DNA of 64,000 bases from positions 248,001 through 312,000 of the forward strand of contig NZ_JALPQG010000004.1 of the NCBI RefSeq assembly GCF_023195695.1. The letters are read 5' to 3'. The DNA is from Aliiroseovarius sp. S1339. Its GTDB lineage: Bacteria > Pseudomonadota > Alphaproteobacteria > Rhodobacterales > Rhodobacteraceae. A program made the position numbers and the translations under genes. The notes under the pieces were generated by a model. That model saw only the letters and a program-made list of their open reading frames with translations. It ran no database searches and had not been told where the DNA came from. Within the stretch, counting starts at the first letter, position 1. Every line of letters starts with the position of its first letter. Shown here piece by piece: positions 1 to 9,438 of the stretch.

Positions 1-577
1 GCATGGGCCGTGAGCGGGTGACCATGTTGTAGATATCCAGATCGTGGCAGCATTTTTCCAACATGAAACCGCCGGACAGCGCGCTTTTGCGCCGCCAGTC
101 GCGCATGAAAAATGCACCGTGATAGGGCGGGATGTGTTCGTTTGCCTCAAGCGAAGCTATCGGTCCTAGCCGGTCCAGCACGGCGCGCAGATCGACCATG
201 TGCTGCGAGTAGCGCAATACCAGCCCGACCATCACTTGATCCGTGCCGTACTCGGCCAGAAGGCGCGCCAGTTCGAACGTGTCCGCCCGCGTTGTCACCA
301 CCGGCTTTTCGGTGAAAATCCGCACGCCAGCTTCCAACCCCAGTTTGATATGCTCAAGGTGAAAAACATTGGGCGAACCGACGAAGAACAGGTCGGGTTT
401 GGTGTCGGCAAGCATTCCGGCCACATCGTCAAAGCGCGGAACATTCGTGCCGATCATGTCCAGATGGGCCGGTTGCGGGTCATAGAACCCGACAAACTCG
501 ACCTCTGGCATGGTTTCTTTCAGGATCGAAAGGACATGGCCTGCGCGCAGACCAACCCCGGCCGTGACGACTTTCAT
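1..577 (-). CDS. Gfo/Idh/MocA-family oxidoreductase, C-terminus cut by window edge
   Basis: The leftward frame starts with ATG at 577 and stays open to base 1, so about 192 N-terminal residues are visible. It opens with MKVVTAGVGLRAGHV, a Rossmann-type glycine-rich start, followed by a FYDP segment and the EKP motif (IFTEKPVVTT) that this family uses at the NAD(P)/substrate site. The start overlaps the stop of the upstream ABC ATPase gene by four bases (ATGA), so the two are probably translationally coupled. Family members oxidise or reduce sugars and sugar derivatives. Beside a sugar ABC importer and a hexosaminidase gene, a role in amino-sugar metabolism is my inference. Confidence 0.85.
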   Translation of the reverse strand, partial: MKVVTAGVGLRAGHVLSILKETMPEVEFVGFYDPQPAHLDMIGTNVPRFDDVAGMLADTKPDLFFVGSPNVFHLEHIKLGLEAGVRIFTEKPVVTTRADTFELARLLAEYGTDQVMVGLVLRYSQHMVDLRAVLDRLGPIASLEANEHIPPYHGAFFMRDWRRKSALSGGFMLEKCCHDLDIYNMVTRSRPM

Positions 578-1674
578 GCAACCATCTCCGGTGCAGCCTG
601 GCGGCGCAATACGTCGCCATTGGCGTCAAACACGTGGCAGTTTTCGGGGGCAACACACAGGGTCAGATTTCTGCCCTCTTCAATCGCAGCATCACCCGGC
701 AAGGCCGCACAGAACCGCGTGCCATTGCCAATGGTGCCGTAGGTGATCGAGGTGCCGCCAAGACGTTCCAGAACATTGACCGAAATATCCAGACCGCTGT
801 CGCCCATGTTCACATGTTCCGGCCGAATGCCGACCTCGACCTTGTCACCCATGCTGACGGTGGATGAGGCCACGGGCAACGCCATGCGGTGGCCGCCATC
901 CAGCTCAACCATGACGCCTGATGCGTCCACGCCTGCCACGCTGGCCGGGATCAAGTTCATATTGGGCTGGCCGATGAAAGATGCCACGAATTTGGTGGCC
1001 GGATGATGATACAGCTCCATCGGGGTTCCGAATTGTTCAACGCGGCCGCCATTTAGAACGACGATCCGGTCGGCCATGGTCATCGCCTCGACCTGATCGT
1101 GGGTGACGTAAACCATGGTCGCGTCCAGTTCTCGGTGCAACTGGCTCAGTTCCACCCGCATATCGCCGCGCAGCGCGGCGTCGAGGTTCGACAAAGGCTC
1201 ATCGAACAGGAAAACCTTGGGGTTGCGCACAATCGAGCGGCCAATGGCGACCCGCTGGCGCTGACCGCCCGACAACTGCCCCGGCTTCAACTGCAACTTG
1301 TCCGTCAGTTGCAGGATCGCGGCAGCCTTTTGCACGCGGCTGTCCATATCTGCCGCATCCAGTTTTTGAACGCGCAGCGGGAAGGCGATGTTTTCATAGA
1401 CGCTCAGGTGCGGATAAAGCGCATAGGACTGAAACACCATCGAGATACCGCGGTCCACGGGATGGGCATTGCTGACATCCTCGCCGCCGATGATGATCAG
1501 GCCGGATGTTGCCTCTTCGAGCCCCGCGATGATGCGCAGAAGGGTGGATTTGCCGCAGCCTGACGGGCCAACAAAGACAACGAATTCCTTGTCTTCAATC
1601 GCAAGGCTGATGTCGTGCAGCACCTTGGCCGAGCCAAAGGATTTGCTGATCGCGTTCAGATCGAGTGTCGCCAT
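574..1674 (-). CDS. Carbohydrate ABC transporter ATP-binding protein (UgpC/MsmX type)
   Basis: This 366-residue ATPase should power the importer encoded just upstream on the same strand. Walker A GPSGCGKST lies at residues 36-44, the signature LSGGQRQR at about 134-141 and Walker B VFLFDEP at 154-160. A long C-terminal TOBE region is typical of sugar importers of the MalK/UgpC group. The ORF is the usual family length. It follows the solute-binding gene after a 77 bp gap that contains a GC-rich hairpin (about 1712-1733), which may help keep binding-protein mRNA more abundant. It overlaps the oxidoreductase start by four bases. The substrate cannot be read from the ATPase. Confidence 0.93.
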   Translation of the reverse strand: MATLDLNAISKSFGSAKVLHDISLAIEDKEFVVFVGPSGCGKSTLLRIIAGLEEATSGLIIIGGEDVSNAHPVDRGISMVFQSYALYPHLSVYENIAFPLRVQKLDAADMDSRVQKAAAILQLTDKLQLKPGQLSGGQRQRVAIGRSIVRNPKVFLFDEPLSNLDAALRGDMRVELSQLHRELDATMVYVTHDQVEAMTMADRIVVLNGGRVEQFGTPMELYHHPATKFVASFIGQPNMNLIPASVAGVDASGVMVELDGGHRMALPVASSTVSMGDKVEVGIRPEHVNMGDSGLDISVNVLERLGGTSITYGTIGNGTRFCAALPGDAAIEEGRNLTLCVAPENCHVFDANGDVLRRQAAPEMVA

Positions 1675-1751
1675 GGTCTGGGCATCCTTTTGTTCAAGTC
1701 AAAGATGGTCCGGGCGACGACCATGCGCCGCCCAAACCAGGGAGGATTGGC

Positions 1752-2957
1752 TTAAAGCGCTTCGTCCAGCTCTTCACCGGCGATGGTCACCAGGTTGTCC
1801 ACGGTGTCATCTTTCAGGATGATGCCCTGCACCATGTTGGTGAATACCGATTGCAGCGACTTGAAGTCTTCGACCAGCGGCTCGGGACCACCTGTCGAAA
1901 TCGTCGCGGTGAAGTTCGGCCAGATGCCGGTTTCATAATACAGATCCGTCTTGCCCAGAGCGGCATAGTCAAGGATCGGCGTCAGACCCCATGTGCTGTC
2001 CAGATCATACTGGCTGTCGCCCGAGGTGATCATTTGCGCCAGTTCATGGGCCAGATCCTCGTGACCTGTGCCTTTGAACACAACAATGCTGTCAGTGATC
2101 AGGATCGTGCCGCTTTCGCCCGACGGGCCTGCGGGCACCGGGGCCACCAACTGGTTGATGTCCTCGTTATGTTGGCCATGGCCCCACGGGCCTTGGACAT
2201 ACATGGCGATCTTGCCGTCGTTGAACAGGTCTTTCAGCTGATCACGTTCCCAAGCGGTCGGGCCTTCCTGCGCCACGTCCACCAGCTTGCCATAGAACTC
2301 CAGCGTTTCGCGGGTCTGTTGGCTGTCCAGCTTGTTTTCACCAGAGGCTGAATCGATTACCACGCCACCATTCGAATACAGATAGTTCAGAAACTGGTGC
2401 ATCGTGTTGTCGAAATCTTTACCGGCAAGGCCGACCCCTGCCACGTCGGTGTTGTCCACCACACCTTTGGCCATTGCATACATCTCGTCCCAGGTTTTGG
2501 GTGCGACGCATTCCTGACCGGACTGCTCGACGATACCGCAGTTGATATACAGCGCCTTGGTCGAAAACGCGTGCGGATAACCCCAGGTCTGTCCTTCGAT
2601 GGTGACGGTGTTCAACACACCTTCCTGATAAGGCGTATCAGCCGAAATCTGGGCCGGAACGATCAAGTCGTTGTTGGCCATCTGGCGCAAGGTGCGCGAC
2701 CCCATATAGGCGATCGAGGGCGGATCGCCCGCTGCGGCCAGCGTCAGCGATTTGTCCTGACAGGTGCCCCACGGCACGGCTTCCAGATTGACAGTCACGC
2801 CTTCGTGCTTGGCGATAAATTCGTCCACGGTCTTTTGATCCGCTTCGCGCACTTCGCCGCCACACATGATGAAGTGCAGTTCAGCCGTATCAGCCGAGGC
2901 GGTCATCGCCGAGCCTGACAGCAGCAGTGCTGCCAATGACAGTTTTGTTACATTCAT
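1752..2957 (-). CDS. Extracellular solute-binding protein of a sugar ABC transporter
   Basis: This 401-residue protein starts with a typical Sec signal peptide (MNVTKLSLAALLLSGSAMTASA) that probably ends after ASA. The mature part looks like a family 1 carbohydrate-binding protein: an early beta-strand LHFIMCGGE, an AAGDPPSIAYMG segment and a GQTWGYPHAFSTKALYINC segment typical of the lobe hinge. It should capture sugar in the periplasm for permeases 2980-3822 and 3824-4813. The binding-protein gene lies between the permeases and the ATPase, an order seen in several alphaproteobacterial sugar operons. Linkage to a GH20 hexosaminidase suggests chito-oligosaccharide or another N-acetylhexosamine sugar; this is inference from context. 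Confidence 0.9.
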   Translation of the reverse strand: MNVTKLSLAALLLSGSAMTASADTAELHFIMCGGEVREADQKTVDEFIAKHEGVTVNLEAVPWGTCQDKSLTLAAAGDPPSIAYMGSRTLRQMANNDLIVPAQISADTPYQEGVLNTVTIEGQTWGYPHAFSTKALYINCGIVEQSGQECVAPKTWDEMYAMAKGVVDNTDVAGVGLAGKDFDNTMHQFLNYLYSNGGVVIDSASGENKLDSQQTRETLEFYGKLVDVAQEGPTAWERDQLKDLFNDGKIAMYVQGPWGHGQHNEDINQLVAPVPAGPSGESGTILITDSIVVFKGTGHEDLAHELAQMITSGDSQYDLDSTWGLTPILDYAALGKTDLYYETGIWPNFTATISTGGPEPLVEDFKSLQSVFTNMVQGIILKDDTVDNLVTIAGEELDEAL

Positions 2958-2979
2958 TTTGGTCTCTCCCTTGGTTGGA

Positions 2980-3822
2980 TTATTCCTTGACCGCTCCGGC
3001 CGTCAGGCCTGCGACAAGGTATTTTTGCAGGAACAGGAAGATGATCATGACTGGCAGAACACCCACCAAGGCCGCGGCCATCATCTCGTTCCAGGTCACC
3101 GACTGATAGCCGATGAATTCGTAAAGACCTGCGGGCAGCGGTTGCAGCTCGCGGGTCTGGTTGAAAGTGATTGCGAACAGGAATTGCTGCGCATAGGCAC
3201 CGATAAAGACGGCCACACCGACCACGATCAGCCCCGGTGTCGCCAGCGGCAGCACCACACGACGCAGGGTATAAAGGCGCGACGCCCCGTCCACGAAGGC
3301 GGCTTCTTCAAGCTCACGCGGGATCTTTTCAAGATACGAGCGCAGAAGCCAGATGCCGGTGGGGATCAGGAAGGCCACACCGGGCACGATCATCGCCCAA
3401 TAGGTGTTCAACAGCCCCAAAGTACGTAGCACCCGGTAAAGCGGGATCAGCAGCACCGCACCGGTGAACATATTGACGCCCAGAAAAATGCCCAACGTCG
3501 CATTTTTGAACGGAAATTGCAGCCGCGCGAACGCATAGGCCGCAGGCACGACAAAGATCATCGTCAGCCCCGTCACCATGAACGAGATATAGATCGAGTT
3601 GAAGATATAGCGGCCCAACAGCGGCACCGTCACCCACATCTGCTTGTAAGCATCAAAGCTGAAATCATCCGACCAGAACTGATAGGGGCTGCGAAACAGA
3701 TGCTCCAACGGGCGCAGCGAGGCCATGAACATCTCAAAGAACGGCAGGAGGATGAAGGTCAGGAAGATCGCAAGGCACGCGTAGATGCCGACAATCTGTA
3801 GCTTGGTGTAGCGATCCATCAT
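2980..3822 (-). CDS. Sugar ABC transporter permease (MalG-like)
   Basis: This 280-residue inner-membrane protein has about six hydrophobic segments, beginning with IVGIYACLAIFLTFILLPFF. The cytoplasmic coupling loop carries the EAA motif region ELEEAAFVDGASRLYTLRRV, where the ATPase docks. The C-terminus LVAGLTAGAVKE is characteristic of MalG-type permeases. Two adjacent ATGs are possible at 3822 and 3819. The gene follows the partner permease with only one base between its first ATG and that gene's stop. It probably forms a heterodimer with that permease. Confidence 0.92.
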   Translation of the reverse strand: MMDRYTKLQIVGIYACLAIFLTFILLPFFEMFMASLRPLEHLFRSPYQFWSDDFSFDAYKQMWVTVPLLGRYIFNSIYISFMVTGLTMIFVVPAAYAFARLQFPFKNATLGIFLGVNMFTGAVLLIPLYRVLRTLGLLNTYWAMIVPGVAFLIPTGIWLLRSYLEKIPRELEEAAFVDGASRLYTLRRVVLPLATPGLIVVGVAVFIGAYAQQFLFAITFNQTRELQPLPAGLYEFIGYQSVTWNEMMAAALVGVLPVMIIFLFLQKYLVAGLTAGAVKE

Positions 3823-3823
3823 C

Positions 3824-4798
3824 TTACTTCACTCCATATTTCTTGTTCACCTTGTTCAGGAAGAACAGATAGGCGAGTGAGAACAGACCAAGCAGCAGCA
3901 CGATGATCACTGCGCGGGCGGAGCCTTCTCCGAATTTGTAGTTGCCGATGGCGGTCTTATAGGTGTCGACGATCAGGGTGGTGGTTGCCCCACGCGGGCC
4001 ACCTTCGGTCAGGATCCAGATAATCTCGAAACTGTTGAAGGTGAAGATGGCGGATAGCAGCGACATCGACACGATCACTGGCATGATTTGCGGGATCGTG
4101 ATGCGGCGGAAGCGATACCAGCGCCCTGCCCCGTCGACCCACGCCGCCTCGTACAGATCGCGGCTGACGCCCTGCATGGCGGCCAGAAAGAACAGCGTAA
4201 CCATTGGCACGCCGACCCAGACATCCGTGGCGATGGCGGAATAGAAGGCAGATTGCTTTTGGGCAAGGAATTCAAACGGCACATCCGTGATCCCCAGACG
4301 CATCATCATGCCCGACAGCACGCCGAAATAGCCGTTATATAGCCAAAGCCAACCGATACAGCCGATTGCAATCGGGATCACCCAAGGCGGCATGACCAGC
4401 ACGCGGAACAGCGCCCGACCCGGCACGGCCGCATTCAAAAGCGTCGCCCCGATCAGGCCCAGCACCAGCTTCAGAGCGACCGACAGGAACATCCAATAGA
4501 AGGTGCGCACGATGGTCTGGTGAAATTTGCGGCTTCCGGCAAGGTCTTCGTAATTGGCCAACCCGACAAATTTCTCACCGCCAAGCCCGGCTTCCATGAA
4601 GGACAGTCTGATTGTTTCAGCCAAGGGCCAAGCAACGATCACGGCGATGAACATCATCGCCGGCCCTACAAGAAGCCACGCGAAAAGGCTTTCGGATATG
4701 GTCTTGCGACCATTGGCTTCGATCGCCCGTCCAACTGCTTGCGTCACGTCTGCCACTAATTTTTCCCCCACAGATGCCCCGACCGAATCGAGGCGCAT
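3824..4798 (-). CDS. Sugar ABC transporter permease (MalF-like)
   Basis: This is the first gene of the leftward sugar operon. The frame extends to a TTG at 4813, but the first ATG is at 4798 and I use that (324 residues). A GTG at 4755 behind a purine-rich GGGGGAAA stretch is another possible start. The hydrophobic segments include FAWLLVGPAMMFIAVIVAWPLA, and the EAA coupling loop reads DLYEAAWVDGAGRWYRFRRI. The conserved LTEGGPRGATTTLIVDTY near the C-terminus is typical of MalF-type partners. ATACCAAA half-sites lie directly upstream and even overlap the 5' end of the frame, so repression by the divergent GntR regulator is likely. Confidence 0.9.
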   Translation of the reverse strand: MRLDSVGASVGEKLVADVTQAVGRAIEANGRKTISESLFAWLLVGPAMMFIAVIVAWPLAETIRLSFMEAGLGGEKFVGLANYEDLAGSRKFHQTIVRTFYWMFLSVALKLVLGLIGATLLNAAVPGRALFRVLVMPPWVIPIAIGCIGWLWLYNGYFGVLSGMMMRLGITDVPFEFLAQKQSAFYSAIATDVWVGVPMVTLFFLAAMQGVSRDLYEAAWVDGAGRWYRFRRITIPQIMPVIVSMSLLSAIFTFNSFEIIWILTEGGPRGATTTLIVDTYKTAIGNYKFGEGSARAVIIVLLLGLFSLAYLFFLNKVNKKYGVK

Positions 4799-4806
4799 AC
4801 TATTTA

Positions 4807-4964
4807 ATACCAAAACGCCCCTCTTTTAGCTACCATTATAATACCAAATTATCTAATCTAGTATTACTTCACGATTTTTCAATTGCTTAGCGTTTGCCAA
4901 GCAGCAGATGGGGGATTAAGGGATTGCAAGTCAGACTACTATGGTATTACTTTTTGATACCAAA
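4807..4964. promoter_or_regulatory. Cluster of ATACCAAA half-sites, probable GntR operators
   Basis: The divergent promoter region is AT-rich compared with its surroundings and holds the octamer ATACCAAA three times on the plus strand: 4807-4814, 4841-4848 and 4957-4964. The last forms an inverted repeat TGGTAT-N9-ATACCA (4942-4962). A second inverted pair is TAATAC (4839-4844) with GTATTA (4861-4866). The sites lie between the sugar permease gene and the GntR/UTRA regulator gene, as expected for an autoregulated repressor that also controls the importer. Which sites are bound is inference. Confidence 0.55.
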
Positions 4965-4979
4965 TGGATTGGATGCTTC

Positions 4980-5735
4980 ATGCAAGTGCAAATTAATTGG
5001 CTCGACCCTTCAGAGTGGTTTCAAGCCGGACGTGGTCCGCGCTATCTGCAATTGCACCGACATATACGTGCGGCCATCCAGTCCGGAGAACTGGCTCCGG
5101 ATGATCAATTGCCGCCCGAACGTGATCTGGCCGAAGCCGCAGATGTCAGCCGTGTCACCGTCCGCAAAGCAATTGCAGAGCTGGTCGGGGATGGGTTGAT
5201 CGAACAACGGCAAGGCGCTGGGTCGTTCGTGCGCGCCGCCGCGCCCAAGTTGGAGCAATCGCTGTCCTCGCTCGTTTCTTTCACCGAGAACATGCAGGCG
5301 CGCGGCATGACCTCGACCAGTGAAACTTTGTCGCTGGGACTGTTTCGTCCCACCAGCGAAGAGATGATGTCGCTGGGCCTGTCCTCGAATGATCGCGTGG
5401 CACGGATCGAGCGCCTGCGAAGCGCCAGCGGGACACCGATGGCGCTGGAACGCTCATCCCTGCCGGGTGATATCCTGCCCCATCCCGAAAAGATCGACGT
5501 GTCGCTTTACGCGCTGCTGCGCAAAACGGGTCAGGCACCCACCCGCGCTATTCAGCGGGTCACGGCAACCAATCTGACCGCAACGGACGCACAGATGTTT
5601 CACTTGCCCGAAGGGGCCGCCGTGCTGAAGATCGAACGGACGGGCTATTTGGACACGGGTCGCCCGATTGAGTTTACAAGTGGCCTCTATCGCTCTGATA
5701 TATATGACTTTGTGTCTGAACTAAGGTTGGACTGA
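4980..5735 (+). CDS. GntR-family transcriptional regulator (HutC/UTRA subfamily)
   Basis: The N-terminal winged helix-turn-helix is clear: YLQLHRHIRAAIQSGELAPD, then LPPERDLAEAADVSRVTVRK, then LIEQRQGAGSFV. The C-terminal half resembles a UTRA ligand domain (SNDRVARIERLRSASGTPMAL, ending with FTSGLYRSDIYDFV). I prefer ATG 4980 (MQVQINWLDP) because an ATG at 4941 would put coding sequence over the palindromic site 4942-4962. UTRA regulators of the NagR/YvoA type sense phosphorylated amino sugars, which fits the GH20 gene one base downstream. The regulator and GH20 genes are clearly one transcript. Confidence 0.9.
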   Translation: MQVQINWLDPSEWFQAGRGPRYLQLHRHIRAAIQSGELAPDDQLPPERDLAEAADVSRVTVRKAIAELVGDGLIEQRQGAGSFVRAAAPKLEQSLSSLVSFTENMQARGMTSTSETLSLGLFRPTSEEMMSLGLSSNDRVARIERLRSASGTPMALERSSLPGDILPHPEKIDVSLYALLRKTGQAPTRAIQRVTATNLTATDAQMFHLPEGAAVLKIERTGYLDTGRPIEFTSGLYRSDIYDFVSELRLD

Positions 5736-5736
5736 A

Positions 5737-7515
5737 ATGGACTATACCTGCCGACTGGATGGTGCGAAAATGATCTGCACCATCACCTCGGATCGGGACC
5801 TTTCGGCCCCGATCTTCTGCTTTTCCGGCATGTCACCGATGACAGCCACCGAAGGCGGCGAACGGCTGCGCGGCATGGGCAGCTTCACCGAGGTCGCCCT
5901 GCCCGACCTGAAAACTGGGCAACCGCATGACGTTGTGGTGGAATACACCCAAGGGCACCGGGCCGCGAACCGGGCATGGTTGCCCCTTGGCCCCTATCTG
6001 CGCATGCGGGACGAGGTGATCGCCTTGCCTTATCATCCCAAGGGCTGCGTTTCGCCCGCCCTGCCCGACCTTGGCCTCTTTGACGGCCTGCCCCTTGTGC
6101 CGCAACCGAAAAAATGGACGCCAAGCGGCGGCACGGTTGACGTGACCGGCGTGCGATGCAGTGACGACGCGTTCACTGCGGTCGCACACCTTGGGCAACG
6201 GCGGGGCTGGTCCTTCGACGGGTCGTTCCCTGTTGCAATCAAGACCGCTGACATGCAGGCTGAGACCTATCGGCTGGAAATCACGTCCACCGGCGTTCAG
6301 ATCACTGCGGGCGATTACGGGGGACGGTTTTACGCTGGCATCACTCTCCTAACCCTGATGCAAGCCGGGCCACTGCCTTGCGGTGTCCTGATCGACGCGC
6401 CCCGTTTCGGCTGGCGCGGGCAGCATCTGGACACGGCGCGCCACTATTACCAACCGCAGACCATTCTGGATCTTCTGGACCTGATGGCGCTTCTGAAACT
6501 GAACCGATTCCACTGGCACTTCGCGGATGACGAGGCGTTCCGCCTGCAAATCGATAGCTTTCCCGAACTTTGGCGCAAGACGGAATTCTGTGGCGAGGGC
6601 CACCTGTTGCCCGCCCTCTTCGCAGGGGCCATTGAGGCTGGTGGCAGCTATTCCAAGGACACCGCACGCGCGATCATTGCCCACGCTGCGGCGCTGAACA
6701 TCGAAGTGATGCCGGAAATCGAAGCCCCGGCCCATGCGATTGCCGTGACCCACGTGTTTCCCGACACCCGTGATCCGGCGGACAACGGCCCCGGGACCTC
6801 GGTTCAGGGGTATCAGGGCAATTGCGTGAACCCCGCCATGCCAAAGACATGGGAGGTGTTAGAGGCCATTGCGAAGGAAGTTGGCGACCTGTTCCCCTTC
6901 GGCCATCTGCATCTGGGTTGCGATGAACTGCCCGAGGACACATGGATGGGATCGCCCAAGGCGCGCGCCTTGATGAAGGAAAAGGGGTTGGAAACCACGC
7001 ATGACCTGCAAGGCTGGACGATAGGAAAACTGGCCGCAACCGTCGTTCAGAACGGCCAGCGTCCCGCCGCATGGGAAGAAGCCGCGCAGGGGTCGAACGG
7101 TGGCATCGGGCATGACGCCATCCTGTTCAGCTGGACCGGACAAGGACCGGGTCTGGACGCCGCGCGCGCGGGCTATGACGTGGTGATGTCACCGGCGCAG
7201 CATATCTATCTGGACATGGCGCATAGCGCCGATCCCGACGATTGGGGGGCAAGTTGGGCCGCCTTCATCTCGCTGGCCGATACGATCAATTGGAATCCCG
7301 TCCCTGATCCGGCGCTCGCCGACAAGATCATCGGTGTGCAGGGCACGTTCTGGTCCGAATTCACCACCGAGGACACACAAATCTGGCCGATGTTGATGCC
7401 TCGAATGCTGGGCGTGTCCGTAAAGGCGTGGCAGGAGGCTGACATAAGCGCAGATGACCTGACCCGCCTTGCGATCTGCTATCAAACGATCTGGCCGGTT
7501 GGGCCGTCGGCCTGA
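5737..7515 (+). CDS. Beta-N-acetylhexosaminidase, glycoside hydrolase family 20
   Basis: GH20 enzymes remove terminal GlcNAc or GalNAc by substrate-assisted catalysis. Family landmarks are visible: GWRGQHLDTARHYYQP around residues 225-240, LLKLNRFHWHFADDEAFRLQ around 255-275, MPEIEAPAHA around 330, and the catalytic Asp-Glu pair in HLGCDELP near residues 395-396. At 592 residues the length is in the normal range. I see no obvious signal peptide (the start is MDYTCRLDGAKMICTI), so it may act in the cytoplasm on imported oligosaccharides, consistent with the neighbouring importer. It lies one base after the GntR stop and ends seven bases before the convergent ugpC stop. Confidence 0.92.
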   Translation: MDYTCRLDGAKMICTITSDRDLSAPIFCFSGMSPMTATEGGERLRGMGSFTEVALPDLKTGQPHDVVVEYTQGHRAANRAWLPLGPYLRMRDEVIALPYHPKGCVSPALPDLGLFDGLPLVPQPKKWTPSGGTVDVTGVRCSDDAFTAVAHLGQRRGWSFDGSFPVAIKTADMQAETYRLEITSTGVQITAGDYGGRFYAGITLLTLMQAGPLPCGVLIDAPRFGWRGQHLDTARHYYQPQTILDLLDLMALLKLNRFHWHFADDEAFRLQIDSFPELWRKTEFCGEGHLLPALFAGAIEAGGSYSKDTARAIIAHAAALNIEVMPEIEAPAHAIAVTHVFPDTRDPADNGPGTSVQGYQGNCVNPAMPKTWEVLEAIAKEVGDLFPFGHLHLGCDELPEDTWMGSPKARALMKEKGLETTHDLQGWTIGKLAATVVQNGQRPAAWEEAAQGSNGGIGHDAILFSWTGQGPGLDAARAGYDVVMSPAQHIYLDMAHSADPDDWGASWAAFISLADTINWNPVPDPALADKIIGVQGTFWSEFTTEDTQIWPMLMPRMLGVSVKAWQEADISADDLTRLAICYQTIWPVGPSA

Positions 7516-7521
7516 CGCACC

Positions 7522-8577
7522 TTACCCAACGATCCGCAACTGGGTCTTAGAGTCGAACAGATGCGCATGGTCGGGCAAAACCGACAGGCGCATCACCTTC
7601 CCCTTGGTTTGTGTCAGATGCACGCCGGGAAGGCTCGCGGTGAACGCAACCCCCGTGCTTTCAAGATGACCATGCAGCAATGTGTTGGCCCCCAACGGCT
7701 CGGACAGTTGCACCGCCAATTCAAGCGGGCCGTTGTCATCTGGCACAAGATGTTCGGGACGGATACCGAGTTTCACAGCGCCGTCCTGATGGTCGGTTGT
7801 GATAACGATGGCATCGCCAAGCCGCACACTGCCCCCGACCACCTCGGCATCCAGAATGTTCATCGCCGGGCTTCCGATAAATTGCGCGGCAAACAGGGTG
7901 CGCGGGGTTTCATAGACCTCTAACGGCGTGCCAATCTGTTCGGCGACGCCGCCATTCATGACGATCATGCGGTCGGCCATGGTCATGGCTTCGACCTGAT
8001 CATGGGTCACGTATAGCGCGGTGATGCCCAGCTTGGATTGCAACTCTTTGATCTCCAAACGCATCTGGACGCGCAGCTTGGCGTCGAGGTTCGACAGCGG
8101 TTCGTCAAACAGGAACACCGCCGGTTCGCGCACAATGGCGCGGCCCATGGCGACGCGCTGGCGTTGACCGCCGGACAGTTGTTTGGGGCGGCGGTCCAGC
8201 AACGCCTCAAGCTGCAACAATTCTGCCGCCTCGCGCACCTTGCGGGCAATCTCATCCTTGGGCAGCCCTGCGATCTTCAGCCCGTAGCCCATATTCTGCG
8301 CCACCGACATATGCGGATAAAGCGCGTAGTTCTGGAACACCATGGCGATGTCGCGGTCCATCGGCTCTTTCTCGTTGGCACGTTCACCGCCGATCAGCAC
8401 CTCGCCCGAGGTCACGGTTTCCAGCCCTGCCACCATACGCAACAGTGTGGACTTGCCACAGCCTGATGGGCCGACGATCACGATGAACTCGCCATCCTCA
8501 ATTTCCGCACTGATGCCGTGGATCACGTCCACGGGGCCAAAGCTTTTCTTGATATCTTTCAGCGTGACAGTCGCCAT
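7522..8577 (-). CDS. ugpC: sn-Glycerol-3-phosphate-type ABC transporter ATP-binding protein
   Basis: This 351-residue ATPase has Walker A GPSGCGKST at 36-44, LSGGQRQR at about 134-141 and a TOBE-type C-terminus. It is the last gene of a ugpB-ugpA-ugpE-ugpC series and starts three bases after ugpE stops. Operon position and close resemblance of the partner permeases to UgpA/UgpE support the ugpC name; on its own it could serve other sugar importers. It is clearly distinct from the other ATPase in the window (574-1674). Confidence 0.88.
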   Translation of the reverse strand: MATVTLKDIKKSFGPVDVIHGISAEIEDGEFIVIVGPSGCGKSTLLRMVAGLETVTSGEVLIGGERANEKEPMDRDIAMVFQNYALYPHMSVAQNMGYGLKIAGLPKDEIARKVREAAELLQLEALLDRRPKQLSGGQRQRVAMGRAIVREPAVFLFDEPLSNLDAKLRVQMRLEIKELQSKLGITALYVTHDQVEAMTMADRMIVMNGGVAEQIGTPLEVYETPRTLFAAQFIGSPAMNILDAEVVGGSVRLGDAIVITTDHQDGAVKLGIRPEHLVPDDNGPLELAVQLSEPLGANTLLHGHLESTGVAFTASLPGVHLTQTKGKVMRLSVLPDHAHLFDSKTQLRIVG

Positions 8578-8580
8578 GAA

Positions 8581-9438
8581 TTATTTCTCGCTATCTACTA
8601 GACCACGGATGAACAGTTTCTGCATCGACACCACCACGATCACAGGCGGGATCATCGCAAGGATCGAGGTCGCCATGATCACCGGCCAATCCGCCACATC
8701 GTCGCCCGACGGGAACATCTGCTTGATGCCCATGACGATGGTATTCATTTCAGGGTCCGTGGTGATCAGCAGCGGCCAGAGGTATTGGTTCCAACCATAA
8801 ATGAACAGGATCACGAACAGGGCGGCCACGTTCGTCCGGCTCATCGGGACGACGATGTCCCAGAAGAACCGCATCGGGCGGGCACCATCGACGCGCGCGG
8901 CCTCGGCCAGTTCATCGGGGATGGTCAGGAAAAACTGGCGAAACAGGAAGGTCGCGGTGGCCGAGGCGATCAGAGGGAAGATCAGCCCGGAATAGCTGTT
9001 GAGCATCCCGAAGCCAGCGACGACCTCGTAAGTCGGCACGATCCGCACCTCGACCGGCAGCATCAGGGTCAGGAAGATCATCCAGAAAAAGAACGTCCGC
9101 CCCGGAAAGCGGAAATAGACGATGGCGAAGGCGGACAGAAGCGAGATGATGATCTTGCCCACGGCAATCCCAATCGCCATCACCAGCGAGTTGAACAACA
9201 TCGTCGCCACCGGCACGTTGACGCCGGAAAACAGCGCCGCCTTGTAGTTTTCAAAGAACTGATCACCGGGCCAAAGCGGCATCGGCGGACGCACGATTTC
9301 CGGCTGCGTGACGGTCGAGGCCACGAAGGCCAGCCAGATCGGGAAGAAGATGATCAACACGCCCAGGATCATCAAAACATGAGTCAGCCAAAGCCCTGCC
9401 CCGCGTTTTTCCACCATGCCATGTATTTCGCGGGCCAT
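8581..9438 (-). CDS. ugpE: sn-Glycerol-3-phosphate ABC transporter permease UgpE
   Basis: This 285-residue permease matches my memory of E. coli UgpE along its length: [19 protein letters not shown] near the N-terminus, [20 protein letters not shown] in the middle, the EAA loop [20 protein letters not shown] and the C-terminal IRGLVDSEK. It overlaps the ugpA stop by one base (TGATG). With UgpA it should form the membrane channel for glycerol-3-phosphate or glycerophosphodiesters. No glpQ-type phosphodiesterase gene, which accompanies some ugp operons, is present here. Confidence 0.93.
   Translation of the reverse strand: MAREIHGMVEKRGAGLWLTHVLMILGVLIIFFPIWLAFVASTVTQPEIVRPPMPLWPGDQFFENYKAALFSGVNVPVATMLFNSLVMAIGIAVGKIIISLLSAFAIVYFRFPGRTFFFWMIFLTLMLPVEVRIVPTYEVVAGFGMLNSYSGLIFPLIASATATFLFRQFFLTIPDELAEAARVDGARPMRFFWDIVVPMSRTNVAALFVILFIYGWNQYLWPLLITTDPEMNTIVMGIKQMFPSGDDVADWPVIMATSILAMIPPVIVVVSMQKLFIRGLVDSEK

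Noticed and set aside
4941-4979. An earlier ATG for the GntR/UTRA gene
   Set aside because: It would place the first 13 codons over the TGGTAT-N9-ATACCA inverted repeat, and the added residues match nothing in the family.
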